Assembly (NCBI RefSeq): GCF_027257875.1
Contig: NZ_JAPVQY010000002.1
Span: forward strand, 164,684 to 228,683
Reading direction: 5' to 3'
From: Burkholderia sp. IMCC1007
GTDB lineage: Bacteria; Pseudomonadota; Gammaproteobacteria; Burkholderiales; Burkholderiaceae
DNA length: 64,000 nucleotides
Shown here one piece after another: positions 1 to 9,219 of this stretch (its first letter is position 1; each line of letters begins with the position of its first letter). The position numbers and the translations under genes are program-made. A model generated the notes under the pieces. It had not been told where the DNA came from. It ran no database searches and saw only the letters and a list, made by a program, of their open reading frames with translations.

Positions 1-81
1 AGCCACCAAGCAAGCTAGCGTGGCCAACGTCACTACAGCTATCCGAATATGCTGGCGCAAAGGAGAAGACGGATGATCCAT
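1..81 (-). CDS. N-terminus of a membrane or secreted protein, cut by window edge
   Basis: An ATG at 81 opens a frame that stays open to base 1 (27 codons), starting 10 bases after the virB11 stop in the same direction. The readable part is a short polar start (MDHPSSPLRQHIR) followed by a hydrophobic stretch (IAVVTLATLACLVA). That would fit a signal peptide or the first membrane helix. By position it may be the next T4SS gene, for example the VirD4 coupling protein, which begins with membrane helices. This is inference from position only; the family cannot be read from 27 residues. Confidence 0.5.
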   Translation of the reverse strand, partial: MDHPSSPLRQHIRIAVVTLATLACLVA

Positions 82-90
82 GGCCGCCGC

Positions 91-1209
91 CTATACAAAC
101 GCGGTGCGTGCCTTACGCACCGGATCGAACCAGACTTCGGTTATGCCCCAGCGCCGCCCGGTCTGTTTACCCTCTACGTCGAACACCGGGCGTGATTCCA
201 TATGCGCGACGACATCGACTGTCAGGAACAGCAACCTCTTGAGTGCGGCATCGTCCCAGGCGACGGCCTCCGGATGTTCCTTTGCCATCAGCGCGAATCG
301 CTCGATCGCGACGGTCACATTGGGCGCGTGATAGCTCGTGATCGACCCTGCATGTCCTGTCGTCAGAAGCTTCAGGAAGTCGTAAGCTTCAGCACCACGC
401 AGTTCGGCCAACAGCACGCGATCCGGACGCATACGCATCGCGCTTGCAATCAGGTCCGCTGGTGTCACCTGCGCGTGACCATGCCCGCCCTTGCTGTATA
501 GAAGATGCACGCAGTTCTCGATGTGCCGGATGAATAGCTCCCGGACGTCCTCGATCGTCACGATCCGCTCGGTCGCAGGAATCGAGCGGCACAGGGTCTT
601 CATGAAGCTGGTCTTGCCTGACCCCGTATTGCCAACCACTGCGATGTTGAGCCTGCCCGTGACAGTGCGCTCGAAGAATGCGCCCCAATCATGCTCTTCC
701 AGGCACTGGACGAGCTTCCGGTCTTCGGCGCGCAAGGACGGCAGCGCTGAATCGAGTCCGTCCGGCCTGCGCCATACCGTATCGTCGAACAATCCCTCGT
801 CGCGACATGCGTCGAGCGTCTTTTCGTCTGGGGACGGACGGCGAATCGTGACCGACACCGTCCGCGCCGGCACGACCGGCGGAACCACGATCTGGATACG
901 CGCGTCGTCCGGCAACAGCGCCGACAGAATCGGATACTGCGACGATACTTCCTGATTGGTCAGGGTGGCTACCGACACCGCGAATGACATCAGCCGGTCG
1001 AAATCGAGATCCGCGTAGTCGTGGCCGTGCCAACCGACCGAGTTCTCGGTCAAAACGCGCTGCGGCCGATTGATCACCAGTTCAGTCACGTCGGGATCGT
1101 CGAGCAGCGGCGCGAACGGTCGCATCAGTTCGCGCACGGATGCGTCGTCGGGTAACCGAGCGAGCACCGAGTCGCGCGACGCATCTAACTGGGGCGAGTG
1201 AATCATCAT
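91..1209 (-). CDS. virB11: VirB11 traffic ATPase of the type IV secretion system
   Basis: A 372-residue cytoplasmic hexameric ATPase of the VirB11/PilT class. It works with VirB4 to power pilus assembly and substrate transfer. The N-terminal domain carries DPDVTELVINRP. The C-terminal half has Walker A (VVGNTGSGKTSFMKT), the Asp box (IVTIEDVRELF), Walker B (PDRVLLAELRGAEA) and the His box (TTGHAGSITSYHA), all intact. The start at 1209 gives a 4-base ATGA overlap with the virB10 stop; a second ATG follows at 1206. The frame is open further upstream but only antisense-like sequence is there. It is the last complete gene of the operon in this window. Confidence 0.95.
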   Translation of the reverse strand: MMIHSPQLDASRDSVLARLPDDASVRELMRPFAPLLDDPDVTELVINRPQRVLTENSVGWHGHDYADLDFDRLMSFAVSVATLTNQEVSSQYPILSALLPDDARIQIVVPPVVPARTVSVTIRRPSPDEKTLDACRDEGLFDDTVWRRPDGLDSALPSLRAEDRKLVQCLEEHDWGAFFERTVTGRLNIAVVGNTGSGKTSFMKTLCRSIPATERIVTIEDVRELFIRHIENCVHLLYSKGGHGHAQVTPADLIASAMRMRPDRVLLAELRGAEAYDFLKLLTTGHAGSITSYHAPNVTVAIERFALMAKEHPEAVAWDDAALKRLLFLTVDVVAHMESRPVFDVEGKQTGRRWGITEVWFDPVRKARTAFV

Positions 1210-2432
1210 TGCGTGCCCTCCGGCTGCAGGACATACACCGACCCGAAGTCGAGATCGCGCGCAATCACGATCGTGAACTCCGCGCCCTGGTTCTGGGTGA
1301 GCGTCGGTGGGATACCGATCGTGCTGTCGAGCACGCGCGTGGCCATGTCGTTGCCCTGCTGTTGCGTGCTCTGGAACACCACCGATCCGTTGGCGTTGCC
1401 GCCGCGCGTCGACAGATAGCCGATCGCGTCCTGGGTAACGCCCAACAGCATTGCGGCACCAATGCGTTGGCTCCAATGGTTGTCCACGTCGCCGTCGATG
1501 CCCATGCGGCCGAGTGCGTCGGCCGCCGGCGAATCGATCTCGACCGTGACACCGTTGGGTGTCTTGATACGGGCCGACAGCACGAATACCCGCTTCTGTC
1601 CCGGAGACATGTTCGAGCGATACTGGCTGTTGATCTGCGAACCCCGTTCAATCAGCACGACGTGGCCGTCGTCGGAATACACGTTCTTGGTCACCGTGCA
1701 GGTCGACACGCCAGCCTCGGTTGAATCAAACGCCGTATCGCCCGCGCAGTCGATTTTGGCGCCCTGCGCAAGCATCAGACTCCGATTGCCGAGCGTCCCG
1801 GCCTGAACACGCGGTGTCACGGTCGGCATCAGCGCCTGGGCGAGCCCGCCCCCCATCTGCCCCGGATCTCGCGCTGACGCGCCTGCGCCGCCGCTTACGC
1901 CGGCGGCAAGCGGGAAAGGTGCACTACCCGACCCCGGCACGCCTGGCGCCACGCCCGCGAGTTCCTGCCCACCGCCCGTTGCCAGCAGCGGCGCATCGTA
2001 GTAGCTGCGGGGTGTCGCAGCGTGTGCAATACGAGCAGGTGTGACCACGCCCGCACTCGATGCGGGGCGCACGGCAACTGCGCTTGCTGGTACCGTGGCC
2101 GAGGCTGCGCTACCGACCGACGACGCGGGCAGATCGTTGAACATGCGCCCCTGGGAAGACGTACCCGCCATCGAATCGCGCCGCGCCTTCGCCTCGGCAT
2201 CGTGCCGCGCGAGAAATCCGTGCACGGTCCAAACGGCACCCACACCGACGATCAGCACGATTACCACGGGCGTCAGCCACCAAGCGCGCGGACGTGCACC
2301 TCGGTATTGCCCCAACGCTGGCATACCGCGATCAGCGGAAGCATTAGATGCGCCCGCGTTCTGGCCACCTTCAGACCGACGGTCAGAGCCATCGTCGGGT
2401 TCAATCACGTTGTGCGGGGTATCGTCATTCAT
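1206..2432 (-). CDS. virB10: VirB10/TrbI inner-to-outer membrane scaffold
   Basis: A 408-residue VirB10 homologue, the core-complex protein that spans the periplasm and senses ATP use by VirB4 and VirB11. It has a cytoplasmic acidic and polar N-terminus, one membrane helix at about residues 51-70 (WWLTPVVIVLIVGVGAVW), a linker rich in Ala, Pro, Gly and Ser, and the conserved C-terminal beta-barrel. Recognisable C-terminal motifs include GAKIDCAGDTAFDSTEAG, VLIERGSQINSQY and NGVTVEIDSPAADALGRMG. It overlaps virB9 by 8 bases and virB11 by 4, so all three are probably translationally coupled. Confidence 0.95.
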   Translation of the reverse strand: MNDDTPHNVIEPDDGSDRRSEGGQNAGASNASADRGMPALGQYRGARPRAWWLTPVVIVLIVGVGAVWTVHGFLARHDAEAKARRDSMAGTSSQGRMFNDLPASSVGSAASATVPASAVAVRPASSAGVVTPARIAHAATPRSYYDAPLLATGGGQELAGVAPGVPGSGSAPFPLAAGVSGGAGASARDPGQMGGGLAQALMPTVTPRVQAGTLGNRSLMLAQGAKIDCAGDTAFDSTEAGVSTCTVTKNVYSDDGHVVLIERGSQINSQYRSNMSPGQKRVFVLSARIKTPNGVTVEIDSPAADALGRMGIDGDVDNHWSQRIGAAMLLGVTQDAIGYLSTRGGNANGSVVFQSTQQQGNDMATRVLDSTIGIPPTLTQNQGAEFTIVIARDLDFGSVYVLQPEGTQ

Positions 2433-3249
2433 CTCGATGGCTCCGCAGAATGCGCGTCACCCCGTTGACCGTCGTGCCGTCATGAGCCGGCACGCCGTCG
2501 ATGTCGTAAGCGTCATTCCAAATTCCAACGACCTCCCGGGCGAGCCGCAGCACGAATCGCTTCGCCACTTCGTGCACGACTATCGTGTCACCGTCGATGT
2601 GCTTGTCGACCACGCTTTCCGTACCGTCGTCAGCCACCCGGAAAATCGCCGGCATGCGTCGGTTGTTCGGGATACGCAGATACGTAAAACGTCCGTCGTC
2701 CCATGCGGCAGTCGGCGCGATGTCGTCGGAGTTCGGCATCACCTGCATCGAATACCGTGAGTTGCGCACGGCCGCCGGCTGTGCCAGGCGCTCCGCAACC
2801 AACTCGACATCTGATTCCCCTGACGCCCGCTTCGCCAACTCGTCCGGATAGACGAAAGTCACGCGATACATCACGCGGTCATTGCCGAACTTCGACTTCA
2901 GCGGAAGCACCACGAGATCAAAGCTGTAGCTGTGCCGGTCGGTGCGAATTTCGAGATTCGAATCGTGGGCGGCAAGCTGCGGTTTCAGGTACACATCGTG
3001 ATCGCCCTTGTTCGCCACCACCTGCCAGCCGTCTCGATCTCCAGGCGCGACCACCTGAATGTGCTCGTGGGAACCCAGCGCGATGTGCGTCGCAAAGCCG
3101 CGTTGAGCCTCCACACGCACCACCTCATCGGCTCGATAGATCACCTGGCGAACGCGCGAGTCGCCGTTCCAACCGGGCAGATCAACCGCCCTCGCGCCCC
3201 CCACGAGTAACAGACTCGCCAGCGCGATGCCGAACGGACGCACTCTCAT
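2425..3249 (-). CDS. virB9: VirB9 outer-membrane core-complex protein
   Basis: A 274-residue VirB9/TrbG protein with a cleavable signal peptide (MRVRPFGIALASLLLVGGARA). The N-terminal VirB8/VirB10-interacting domain begins RVRQVIYRADEVVRVEAQ. The C-terminal part (FTYLRIPNNRRMPAIF) matches the region that binds the VirB7 lipoprotein and forms the outer-membrane ring. Length is normal for the family. Start and stop overlap virB8 and virB10, consistent with one transcript. Confidence 0.94.
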   Translation of the reverse strand: MRVRPFGIALASLLLVGGARAVDLPGWNGDSRVRQVIYRADEVVRVEAQRGFATHIALGSHEHIQVVAPGDRDGWQVVANKGDHDVYLKPQLAAHDSNLEIRTDRHSYSFDLVVLPLKSKFGNDRVMYRVTFVYPDELAKRASGESDVELVAERLAQPAAVRNSRYSMQVMPNSDDIAPTAAWDDGRFTYLRIPNNRRMPAIFRVADDGTESVVDKHIDGDTIVVHEVAKRFVLRLAREVVGIWNDAYDIDGVPAHDGTTVNGVTRILRSHRDE

Positions 3250-3941
3250 GGTGTGCCTCCTACTGCCGACGCCGACGGCGTATATTCCGCATCCCGGCTA
3301 TAGGCTGTGACCTTGAAGCCGAACGGGTTGGCGATTGCCACGCTCTCACGCGTGAACACGGGCGGCCGGTAGGTATAAGCCAGCGTGATCACGAAACGCT
3401 GGGTTGGCTCGGCATGGGCCTCGCCATTCTTGAACGACGTCCGTTCGACGTGCACGACTGCACGACCGGGTTCGTCGGGCGGCAGCGTGACCGAGAGAAT
3501 CCGGATGCGCCGCTCGACACCAGCCCCCAACTGCCGATCCAGTGCATCGGGACCGCTGTAGATGCCACGGTAATCGCGAGCAACGACGTCATCGCTCATC
3601 GTGAGCACGCTGTCGTAGTCCATCTGCAGCAGTCCCCAGTCATAGCGCTCGCGTGCGCGCACATAAGTCTCGACCCAGTGCTTGTCCTGGATTTCCTTCG
3701 TATGCACGTGGCGGGCGTCGAGCACGTCGATCACCTGGGATTCGCCCGTCAGGCGATCGACCTCGATGGGCAAAGGCACTACGCGATAGAACGGCACCAT
3801 CACTGCGAGTGCTACCGTGCTCAGCACGGCAATACCAACTGCAGCGTAAGCGACGTGCCATGCACGACGCTCGGAGCACTCCTGCAGGTGTGTCAGCGAC
3901 GCCTCGATGTCAAGCACGCGGCCATAACTGTGCGAGCTCAT
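3246..3941 (-). CDS. virB8: VirB8 inner-membrane assembly factor
   Basis: A 231-residue bitopic inner-membrane protein. It has a short cytoplasmic N-terminus, one helix at about residues 32-52 (HVAYAAVGIAVLSTVALAV) and a periplasmic NTF2-like domain. Family features include the segment after the helix (VVPLPIEVDRLTGESQVI) and ETYVRARERYDWGLLQMDY. VirB8 nucleates assembly through contacts with VirB9 and VirB10. It overlaps virB7 and virB9 by 4 bases each. Confidence 0.94.
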   Translation of the reverse strand: MSSHSYGRVLDIEASLTHLQECSERRAWHVAYAAVGIAVLSTVALAVMVPFYRVVPLPIEVDRLTGESQVIDVLDARHVHTKEIQDKHWVETYVRARERYDWGLLQMDYDSVLTMSDDVVARDYRGIYSGPDALDRQLGAGVERRIRILSVTLPPDEPGRAVVHVERTSFKNGEAHAEPTQRFVITLAYTYRPPVFTRESVAIANPFGFKVTAYSRDAEYTPSASAVGGTP

Positions 3942-4141
3942 GAGCGATCTCCAGCATCCGGCAACGCAGGCTGGTCCGGAGCAGCCGGCACGGTCGTTGG
4001 CACGTCAGGCACGTCTGGGACACGATTGACCGGCACGCGGTGCAGGCCGTCCGGCAATACGGGCTTGGGTGGCCCACTGCTGCAGGCGGCAAGACTCCAG
4101 GCGAGGCACCCGGCGAACGTCAGCGAGCTCAGTGTGGACAT
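3938..4141 (-). CDS. virB7: VirB7-like outer-membrane lipoprotein
   Basis: A 67-residue lipoprotein. The signal sequence ends in a lipobox (WSLAAC), giving lipidation at Cys19. The remainder is short and rich in Pro, Asp and Val. In the family VirB7 stabilises VirB9 in the outer membrane. Identification rests on size, lipobox and position between virB5 and virB8 rather than on sequence similarity. It overlaps virB8 by 4 bases. Confidence 0.85.
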   Translation of the reverse strand: MSTLSSLTFAGCLAWSLAACSSGPPKPVLPDGLHRVPVNRVPDVPDVPTTVPAAPDQPALPDAGDRS

Positions 4142-4150
4142 GGTGTCGCC

Positions 4151-4846
4151 TCAGTTTCCGAATGACGCGGGCACCATCTGGTCCTGGAGCCGGTTGGTCT
4201 TACCCGCTCGGCTCAGCACCAGTTCACTTTGCTGCTCGGCTACGAGCTTGTCCTCCGTCTCGGCCAGCATGCGAAAGAGCTGCAGTTTGGTCATCTCGTT
4301 GCCGACCGCGGTGGATTCGGCCTGAATGCGAGCCTGCAACTCCGCAACGCCCTTCGGGTCCTGCGTCGCGTTGATCTGTTGCGCGAGACTCTGGATCTGG
4401 TCCAGCTCCTGCAGCTCGGTCTGGTATGCCTGCAGACCGAACGCCTTGTCCTGGTAGGGCTTGTTGAGCGTGCGCCGACACACCTGCTGATCCACCCCGG
4501 TCTGGTCCTCGCAGTCGTAGATCCGGTTGGCCGAGCGCAATGCCTGCGCACTGCCCGTCAGGCCCGCGTAGCCGCCGTTCTGGATCGCGGTATAGACGCT
4601 CTGCCAGTTCGACGGCAACGAGTTGGCGACGACCGGATTGCTCAGAAGCGCGCCGAAACCGCGCGTGCCGATCGTCGATTGGTAGATGTGCATTTCTTGC
4701 TGCACTTGCTGCTTGAGTTGGCCCACGGTGGCAATGGCCTGCACGACGCTCTGCGCGTCGTAAACCGGGATCCCTTGCGCGTGAGCGCCGATGCACCGCA
4801 CCGCACACACGAATGCGACAGTGATCCATTTGCTTCGTCCGTTCAT
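4151..4846 (-). CDS. virB5: VirB5 minor pilin
   Basis: A 231-residue P-type VirB5 protein, the minor pilus-tip component. The signal peptide ends near residue 24 (GAHAQG). The mature part is helical with the family pattern near its start (GIPVYDAQSVVQAIATVGQL) and several Gln-rich coiled-coil segments. The frame is open to 5185, but only the ATG at 4846, with AGGAGG eight bases upstream, gives a signal peptide. A second ATG at 4852 sits too close to that site. virB5 lies after virB6 here, the reverse of the Agrobacterium order. Confidence 0.9.
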   Translation of the reverse strand: MNGRSKWITVAFVCAVRCIGAHAQGIPVYDAQSVVQAIATVGQLKQQVQQEMHIYQSTIGTRGFGALLSNPVVANSLPSNWQSVYTAIQNGGYAGLTGSAQALRSANRIYDCEDQTGVDQQVCRRTLNKPYQDKAFGLQAYQTELQELDQIQSLAQQINATQDPKGVAELQARIQAESTAVGNEMTKLQLFRMLAETEDKLVAEQQSELVLSRAGKTNRLQDQMVPASFGN

Positions 4847-4862
4847 GGTCATTCCCTCCTGG

Positions 4863-6026
4863 TCAGCTGTCCTGCTGGCCCAAATTCGCGCGTGCAGCGC
4901 GCTGGTAAGCTGGGGTCCCGCCGCCGCTTGACCCAGATCTCCCGCCCGAACCCGTCCGATCACGAATTTCGCCACCGGAGGGCGGGCCTCGTCCGTTACG
5001 GCTGAACGCCCGCCCAATCGCCGTGACGAGGCTTCGCGATGCCATGCCGGCCACAAACGCGCCGAAACCCGACAGAGTGGCGCCGCCAGACAAACCCGCT
5101 GCAACCGAAGGCAACTGCCAACCGACCATCGCGAGGAACATCCCGGTCGCAAAGAGCCCAATCGCGGCCGCCGCTGCAGCGGCATCGTCTAGGGAGGCGG
5201 AAACGGCTTGCATCAGGGCTGACGAATCGGCACCGGGTGAACCGTCCGTCACGTGGAACGAAGTGAGATCGGCCGAAAACGCCGTGAGCGCCATACCAAG
5301 GAAGGCAGCAACCAGAACCTGTAGCAACGCGTAATTGGCAACCTTCGCGGTCCACGCTTCGAAAAATCGCGCTGTGGGCGCAAACGCGGCGCACGCGATG
5401 AAGATCGGGCCCAGTCCGAGCACGAGATCGAGCAGCATCCTTGCCATCACGACCTCGAAGGCCAGCACGATCAAAAAGATGGACCCGCCGAGCGCAGCAA
5501 TGAGGCCGCAGAGGAAATCCCCAATCGCGGCGGCCAGACCGCTCGGACTGATTCCCTCATGCGTCGCCTTGTTGAAGTAGGCGTCCATCACGAGGTCGAC
5601 CTGTTGGTCGTAGCAGTCGAGTGTCTGGTAAATGCTGGTCGCGGCGCCCTGTCCCGTCACGGTGCTGCCGTTGGCCGACCCGCATCCCGGGTTGCCCCCG
5701 CCCGTCGTGTTCGCCGCGTTCTGGATGGTCTGGGCCAGCCCAGCCGTCGCGCCGTTGACGGCTGTGACAACCTGCTGCTGGTAGATCCCGGCGCTCAGCG
5801 CGAACGCCAGCGTGATCGACACTTTCAGCCCTCGCCAGGCAAAGGCCGGCACCGCCTCGTGGGCTTCGCCGCGCACCACCGCGAGACCATAGGCCAGCAC
5901 CCAGATCGTGACGCCCGTGGTCACGACCGGCACGAGCGCTCCGGAAAGCGCCGACGATACGGTCGTCACGTAGGTCGACATGCCGTTTTCGAGGGTGCCC
6001 CCCACGGCAGTAAAGAGGCCGCTCAT
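4863..6026 (-). CDS. virB6: VirB6/TrbL polytopic inner-membrane channel protein
   Basis: A 387-residue polytopic inner-membrane protein of the VirB6/TrbL family, part of the translocation channel. Hydrophobic segments are visible near residues 25-60, 70-90, 160-215, 220-250 and 280-330. The long periplasmic loop between the second and third groups contains two cysteine-bearing segments (GNPGCGSANG and TLDCYDQQ). The C-terminal tail after residue 335 is hydrophilic and Gly/Ser/Arg-rich. The ATG overlaps the virB4 stop by 4 bases. Confidence 0.92.
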   Translation of the reverse strand: MSGLFTAVGGTLENGMSTYVTTVSSALSGALVPVVTTGVTIWVLAYGLAVVRGEAHEAVPAFAWRGLKVSITLAFALSAGIYQQQVVTAVNGATAGLAQTIQNAANTTGGGNPGCGSANGSTVTGQGAATSIYQTLDCYDQQVDLVMDAYFNKATHEGISPSGLAAAIGDFLCGLIAALGGSIFLIVLAFEVVMARMLLDLVLGLGPIFIACAAFAPTARFFEAWTAKVANYALLQVLVAAFLGMALTAFSADLTSFHVTDGSPGADSSALMQAVSASLDDAAAAAAAIGLFATGMFLAMVGWQLPSVAAGLSGGATLSGFGAFVAGMASRSLVTAIGRAFSRNGRGPPSGGEIRDRTGSGGRSGSSGGGTPAYQRAARANLGQQDS

Positions 6027-8491
6027 CCCGCACCTCCCGGCCCGGGCGTCGGGGACAAGCGCGAGCTCGCCTGAGCCGCCCGGCGCGTCGCTAGTCGCTC
6101 ATGAAAAACGGGCAGCCAGTCTTTGGGCATATCTCCGACTTCGGCACGGATCGCATCGAGCAGCTCGACGTTATCGGTCGTGCCGGACAGGACATCGAGC
6201 ACATCACCAAGCCCTGCGAGATCGAGTCGGCCGATCGCGGAGCGATGGCCCTGCTTGACGAGGAACAAGCGGCTGCTCTCGCCCAGGTTGCGCACGATAT
6301 TGAATTCGGCTTCGGTCAGCTTGAAGCCATGCACGTAGTCGTCGTAGTCGGCACGCGGATTCGGCAGGAAGAAAAACGTCGCGCTCTGCTCGATCAGCGC
6401 ACTGGCGATTTCGCTTCGCAATACGTCGGCCGGCGACTGGGTATCAAAAATCCCCAGCCCGTTCTGCTTGCGGATCGTTTTCTGCTTGTTCTTCGCAAAA
6501 TCCGTGAAGACTGGGTCCCCGAGCCGCTTCCAGAACTCGGTCATCACATAGATGAAGCGTCGGCCGTCGATCAGGTTTTCGGTCCGATGCAGCAGGTACA
6601 TCGTCACGGGTGTCGACACCTCGGGATCGTCCAGCAGCTCGGTGTCGTCGAAACCAAACAGTTTCGCGTGCGCCAGATCGATACGGTCCGCCGGATTATC
6701 GAGTACCCACCCCAGACGTCCGCCCGCACACCATTTGGCCAGCCGCGCATGCAAGCTGTTTTCGCCCACGTTCGGTAGGAGCTGCCGTACCATCGACAAA
6801 CGGCGCAGGGACTTGTCCATACGCGTGACCTCTCGCACAGCACGTGAGATGTCGAGTTCGTCCTTTGCAGACAATGGCTCGCCGACGTCAACGAGTTTGC
6901 GCACGAGGCGCTCCCAGAAATCGATCACCGGCTCATCCGGTGCCATCTGGAACGGATTAAGCCCGGTGGGCTCGCCGCGGCGGAACACGGTATAGGTGCC
7001 GCCCATCGCACGGATCGCGATCTCCGTGCCGCGATCCTTGTCGAACAGCACCGCCGTAAGGTCATACTTGGTCGCCATCGCGAGCAAGAACAGCTCAAGT
7101 ACCGTCTTGCCCGCTCCTGCCCGGCCTATGATCTGCGTGTTGGCGAGTGCCTTCTCGTCGAGTGAGTCCTGCTTATCCGGTGTCGCGTGGAAGTTCAGAT
7201 AAAGCGGCTGGCCGCTGGGTGTCTTGACGATCGTGATTGCCTCGCCCCACGGATTGCCTTCGCGCTTGCCGGTCGCGAAGTTGTGCAGGCTTGCCAAACC
7301 GCAAAAATTGCGCGATGTGAGCTTCGCTTCGCGCGGCCGGTAGCGCCAGTTGGCCGGTAGTTGCGCAAACCAGGCCGCATCGGCCACGAGATCGATCAAT
7401 GCCGTCTGGAACCCGGCGTCGGCCAGCTGCGTTCGTGCCTTCGCGATGCTGCGAGACACGTCATTCAGCGAGTCACCGAGCACCGCCAGCGAATAGTGAT
7501 ACTCGCCAAGAACGAAATTCCCGTTGATCAGATCATCGAGCGCGCGGTCGATCGCGTCGACCTGGGACAGGGCAACGTCCTCACCGGCAATAAGCTGATT
7601 GCGCTGCCGCTCCAACGCCTCCTTCGCCGTGGGTTTATCCAGAATCGTGAAGCTCTGCGTCTCGATATATTCGAAGTCGCCGTACAGCAGGCCATTGAGC
7701 ATGCCCGGTTCGGTGTCTTCCGGATAATCCTTGAGGTCCAGCATCGCCGCGAACCGCGTTGCCGTCGGCATGCGAATCTCGATTTTCTCGGCCCCAACAA
7801 AGAGCCGCGAAATCGGCAGCGCCTCGCGAATCGTGCCGGCTGGCACGGGCTCAGGTTCCCAGACTCCGTTGACCAGATAGCCGAGCAGTTCCAGCGCTGA
7901 CGAATAGCGGCGCGAAGTGGCCACGATGGGACTCGGCCGGCGATAGACACCGAGCGCGACCGGTTCGTAGGGTTTCAGGCTCGATTCGACCTGGGCCGCG
8001 AGCTCCGACATCATCTTCAGTGCGTCGAGTTGATCGCGCCGGATATCGTCGCGCGTGCGACGTGCCGCACGGCTGAAGACACGTCCGAGGCGGGTGCGGT
8101 TTGGCCGATAGACCACCGTCAGATACAACTCGTTGGCCATCATCCGGTATCCCGCAAAACTCGCGTAGTAGCGTGTCGCCAGTTCCTCGCAGAAGCGGTT
8201 GTCGTACTGCGTCGAGAATCGGTCCGACACCCGTCGGCGCAGACGATGCGACCACAGCGCCACATGGCCGCCCGCCAGTCCGCGCACAAATTGGTTGAAT
8301 CCTTCGTGTCGCGCAAGGATGTCGGCGGGATCGGCTGCCTCGAACGCAATGCCGGCGATCTTCCAGATTTGCAGGTAGTCGCCTTCTCGCGTCTTGATGA
8401 CGTGGTCGGTCACATGCGTCGAGTACGGGATATAGCCGGCAAGCGGCACTTCCCGGCTCGCGACGGATCCGACGTGCGATTGGCGCGCCAT
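6023..8491 (-). CDS. virB4: VirB4 ATPase of the type IV secretion system
   Basis: An 822-residue VirB4/TrbE/CagE ATPase, the largest energising subunit, needed for pilus biogenesis and substrate transfer. The N-terminal CagE/TrbE/VirB domain includes YIPYSTHVTDHVIKTREGDY. The C-terminal motor domain has Walker A (IGRAGAGKTVLELFL) at about residue 445 and the following strand (LTAVLFDKDRGTEIAIRAMG). Later RecA-like motifs include RRFIYVMTEFWKRLGDP. Length is normal. It is followed directly by virB6 and preceded by virB3 with one base between. Confidence 0.96.
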   Translation of the reverse strand: MARQSHVGSVASREVPLAGYIPYSTHVTDHVIKTREGDYLQIWKIAGIAFEAADPADILARHEGFNQFVRGLAGGHVALWSHRLRRRVSDRFSTQYDNRFCEELATRYYASFAGYRMMANELYLTVVYRPNRTRLGRVFSRAARRTRDDIRRDQLDALKMMSELAAQVESSLKPYEPVALGVYRRPSPIVATSRRYSSALELLGYLVNGVWEPEPVPAGTIREALPISRLFVGAEKIEIRMPTATRFAAMLDLKDYPEDTEPGMLNGLLYGDFEYIETQSFTILDKPTAKEALERQRNQLIAGEDVALSQVDAIDRALDDLINGNFVLGEYHYSLAVLGDSLNDVSRSIAKARTQLADAGFQTALIDLVADAAWFAQLPANWRYRPREAKLTSRNFCGLASLHNFATGKREGNPWGEAITIVKTPSGQPLYLNFHATPDKQDSLDEKALANTQIIGRAGAGKTVLELFLLAMATKYDLTAVLFDKDRGTEIAIRAMGGTYTVFRRGEPTGLNPFQMAPDEPVIDFWERLVRKLVDVGEPLSAKDELDISRAVREVTRMDKSLRRLSMVRQLLPNVGENSLHARLAKWCAGGRLGWVLDNPADRIDLAHAKLFGFDDTELLDDPEVSTPVTMYLLHRTENLIDGRRFIYVMTEFWKRLGDPVFTDFAKNKQKTIRKQNGLGIFDTQSPADVLRSEIASALIEQSATFFFLPNPRADYDDYVHGFKLTEAEFNIVRNLGESSRLFLVKQGHRSAIGRLDLAGLGDVLDVLSGTTDNVELLDAIRAEVGDMPKDWLPVFHERLATRRAAQASSRLSPTPGPGGAG

Positions 8492-8492
8492 G

Positions 8493-8813
8493 TCATGCCC
8501 TCCTCTTCAGGCGCACCGGCACATAGGCGTGTGCGCCCCAGAAGCGGCGATTGACCTGACGCAACGCCATGCGGGCGCGTCGCGCGTGCTGCGCAAGCCG
8601 TTGATCGTCGTGGCGCGTCGTCACCCGCATCGCGACGAACACCGGAATCATCAAAACGAGGATCGCGACACCCAGCACAGGGCTGGCCAGCAGTGCCCAG
8701 ATTGCGGGGATCAGCATGCCGCCGCCGACCATCAGGAAGGGCACCAGCGGCACCCCCCAAAGCATCGCGGGACGCGTGCAGCCTTTGAAGACGGGATCCT
8801 TGAGAGAATGCAT
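8493..8813 (-). CDS. virB3: VirB3 inner-membrane protein
   Basis: A 106-residue VirB3-family protein with the N-terminal signature SLKDPVFKGCTRPAMLWGVP followed by a hydrophobic hairpin (about residues 22-63) and a basic tail. VirB3 helps place VirB4 at the membrane and is sometimes fused to it; here they are separate genes one base apart. The start at 8813 was chosen because the longer frame adds a non-conserved Arg-rich extension. Confidence 0.92.
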   Translation of the reverse strand: MHSLKDPVFKGCTRPAMLWGVPLVPFLMVGGGMLIPAIWALLASPVLGVAILVLMIPVFVAMRVTTRHDDQRLAQHARRARMALRQVNRRFWGAHAYVPVRLKRRA

Positions 8814-8830
8814 GGTTAGTTGCCCCCGGA

Positions 8831-9124
8831 TCAGCTCGAAGGAATCAACATGCCGGCGATGACGGTCGCGCAACCGACGAATAGACCGCCGATAAACACG
8901 TTCGCGATATCACCGAACCGGGCGTGCTGGAACATCATCCGAAAGCCAGCCCAGATAATCGAAATCGAACAAATCACGCCCCCGACACTCAGCAACGTCG
9001 TCTGAATCGTGTTGAGCAGCGTATTGACCTGTGATAGTTGCGCGCGGGCCGGGGCCGTGAACATCAGGGCCGAAGTGGCAAGAATGATTGCCAGTTCCGC
9101 CTTTCGGTCAGACAGAAATCGCAT
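8831..9124 (-). CDS. virB2: VirB2 major pilin
   Basis: A 97-residue pilin of the TrbC/VirB2 family. A long signal peptide ends at about residue 28 (FTAPARAQ) and is followed by two hydrophobic helices (LLSVGGVICSISIIWAGFRM and VFIGGLFVGCATVIAGMLI) with a short polar loop (FQHARFGD). The ATG at 9124 gives a normal pilin precursor. An upstream start near 9172 would only add a hydrophilic extension. Confidence 0.9.
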   Translation of the reverse strand: MRFLSDRKAELAIILATSALMFTAPARAQLSQVNTLLNTIQTTLLSVGGVICSISIIWAGFRMMFQHARFGDIANVFIGGLFVGCATVIAGMLIPSS

Positions 9125-9219
9125 CGTCCGTTCGACGAATATCGATGATTTATATCGTATTCCTAAGCACATGATCGACTCCCTTCCGATACATCTCAAT
9201 CTAATTCGTCAATGTCGAG

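Noticed and set aside
2703-4325. A 540-codon plus-strand frame across virB7-virB9
   Set aside because: Spans several real overlapping minus-strand genes and encodes low-complexity Arg/Pro/Ser-rich sequence.
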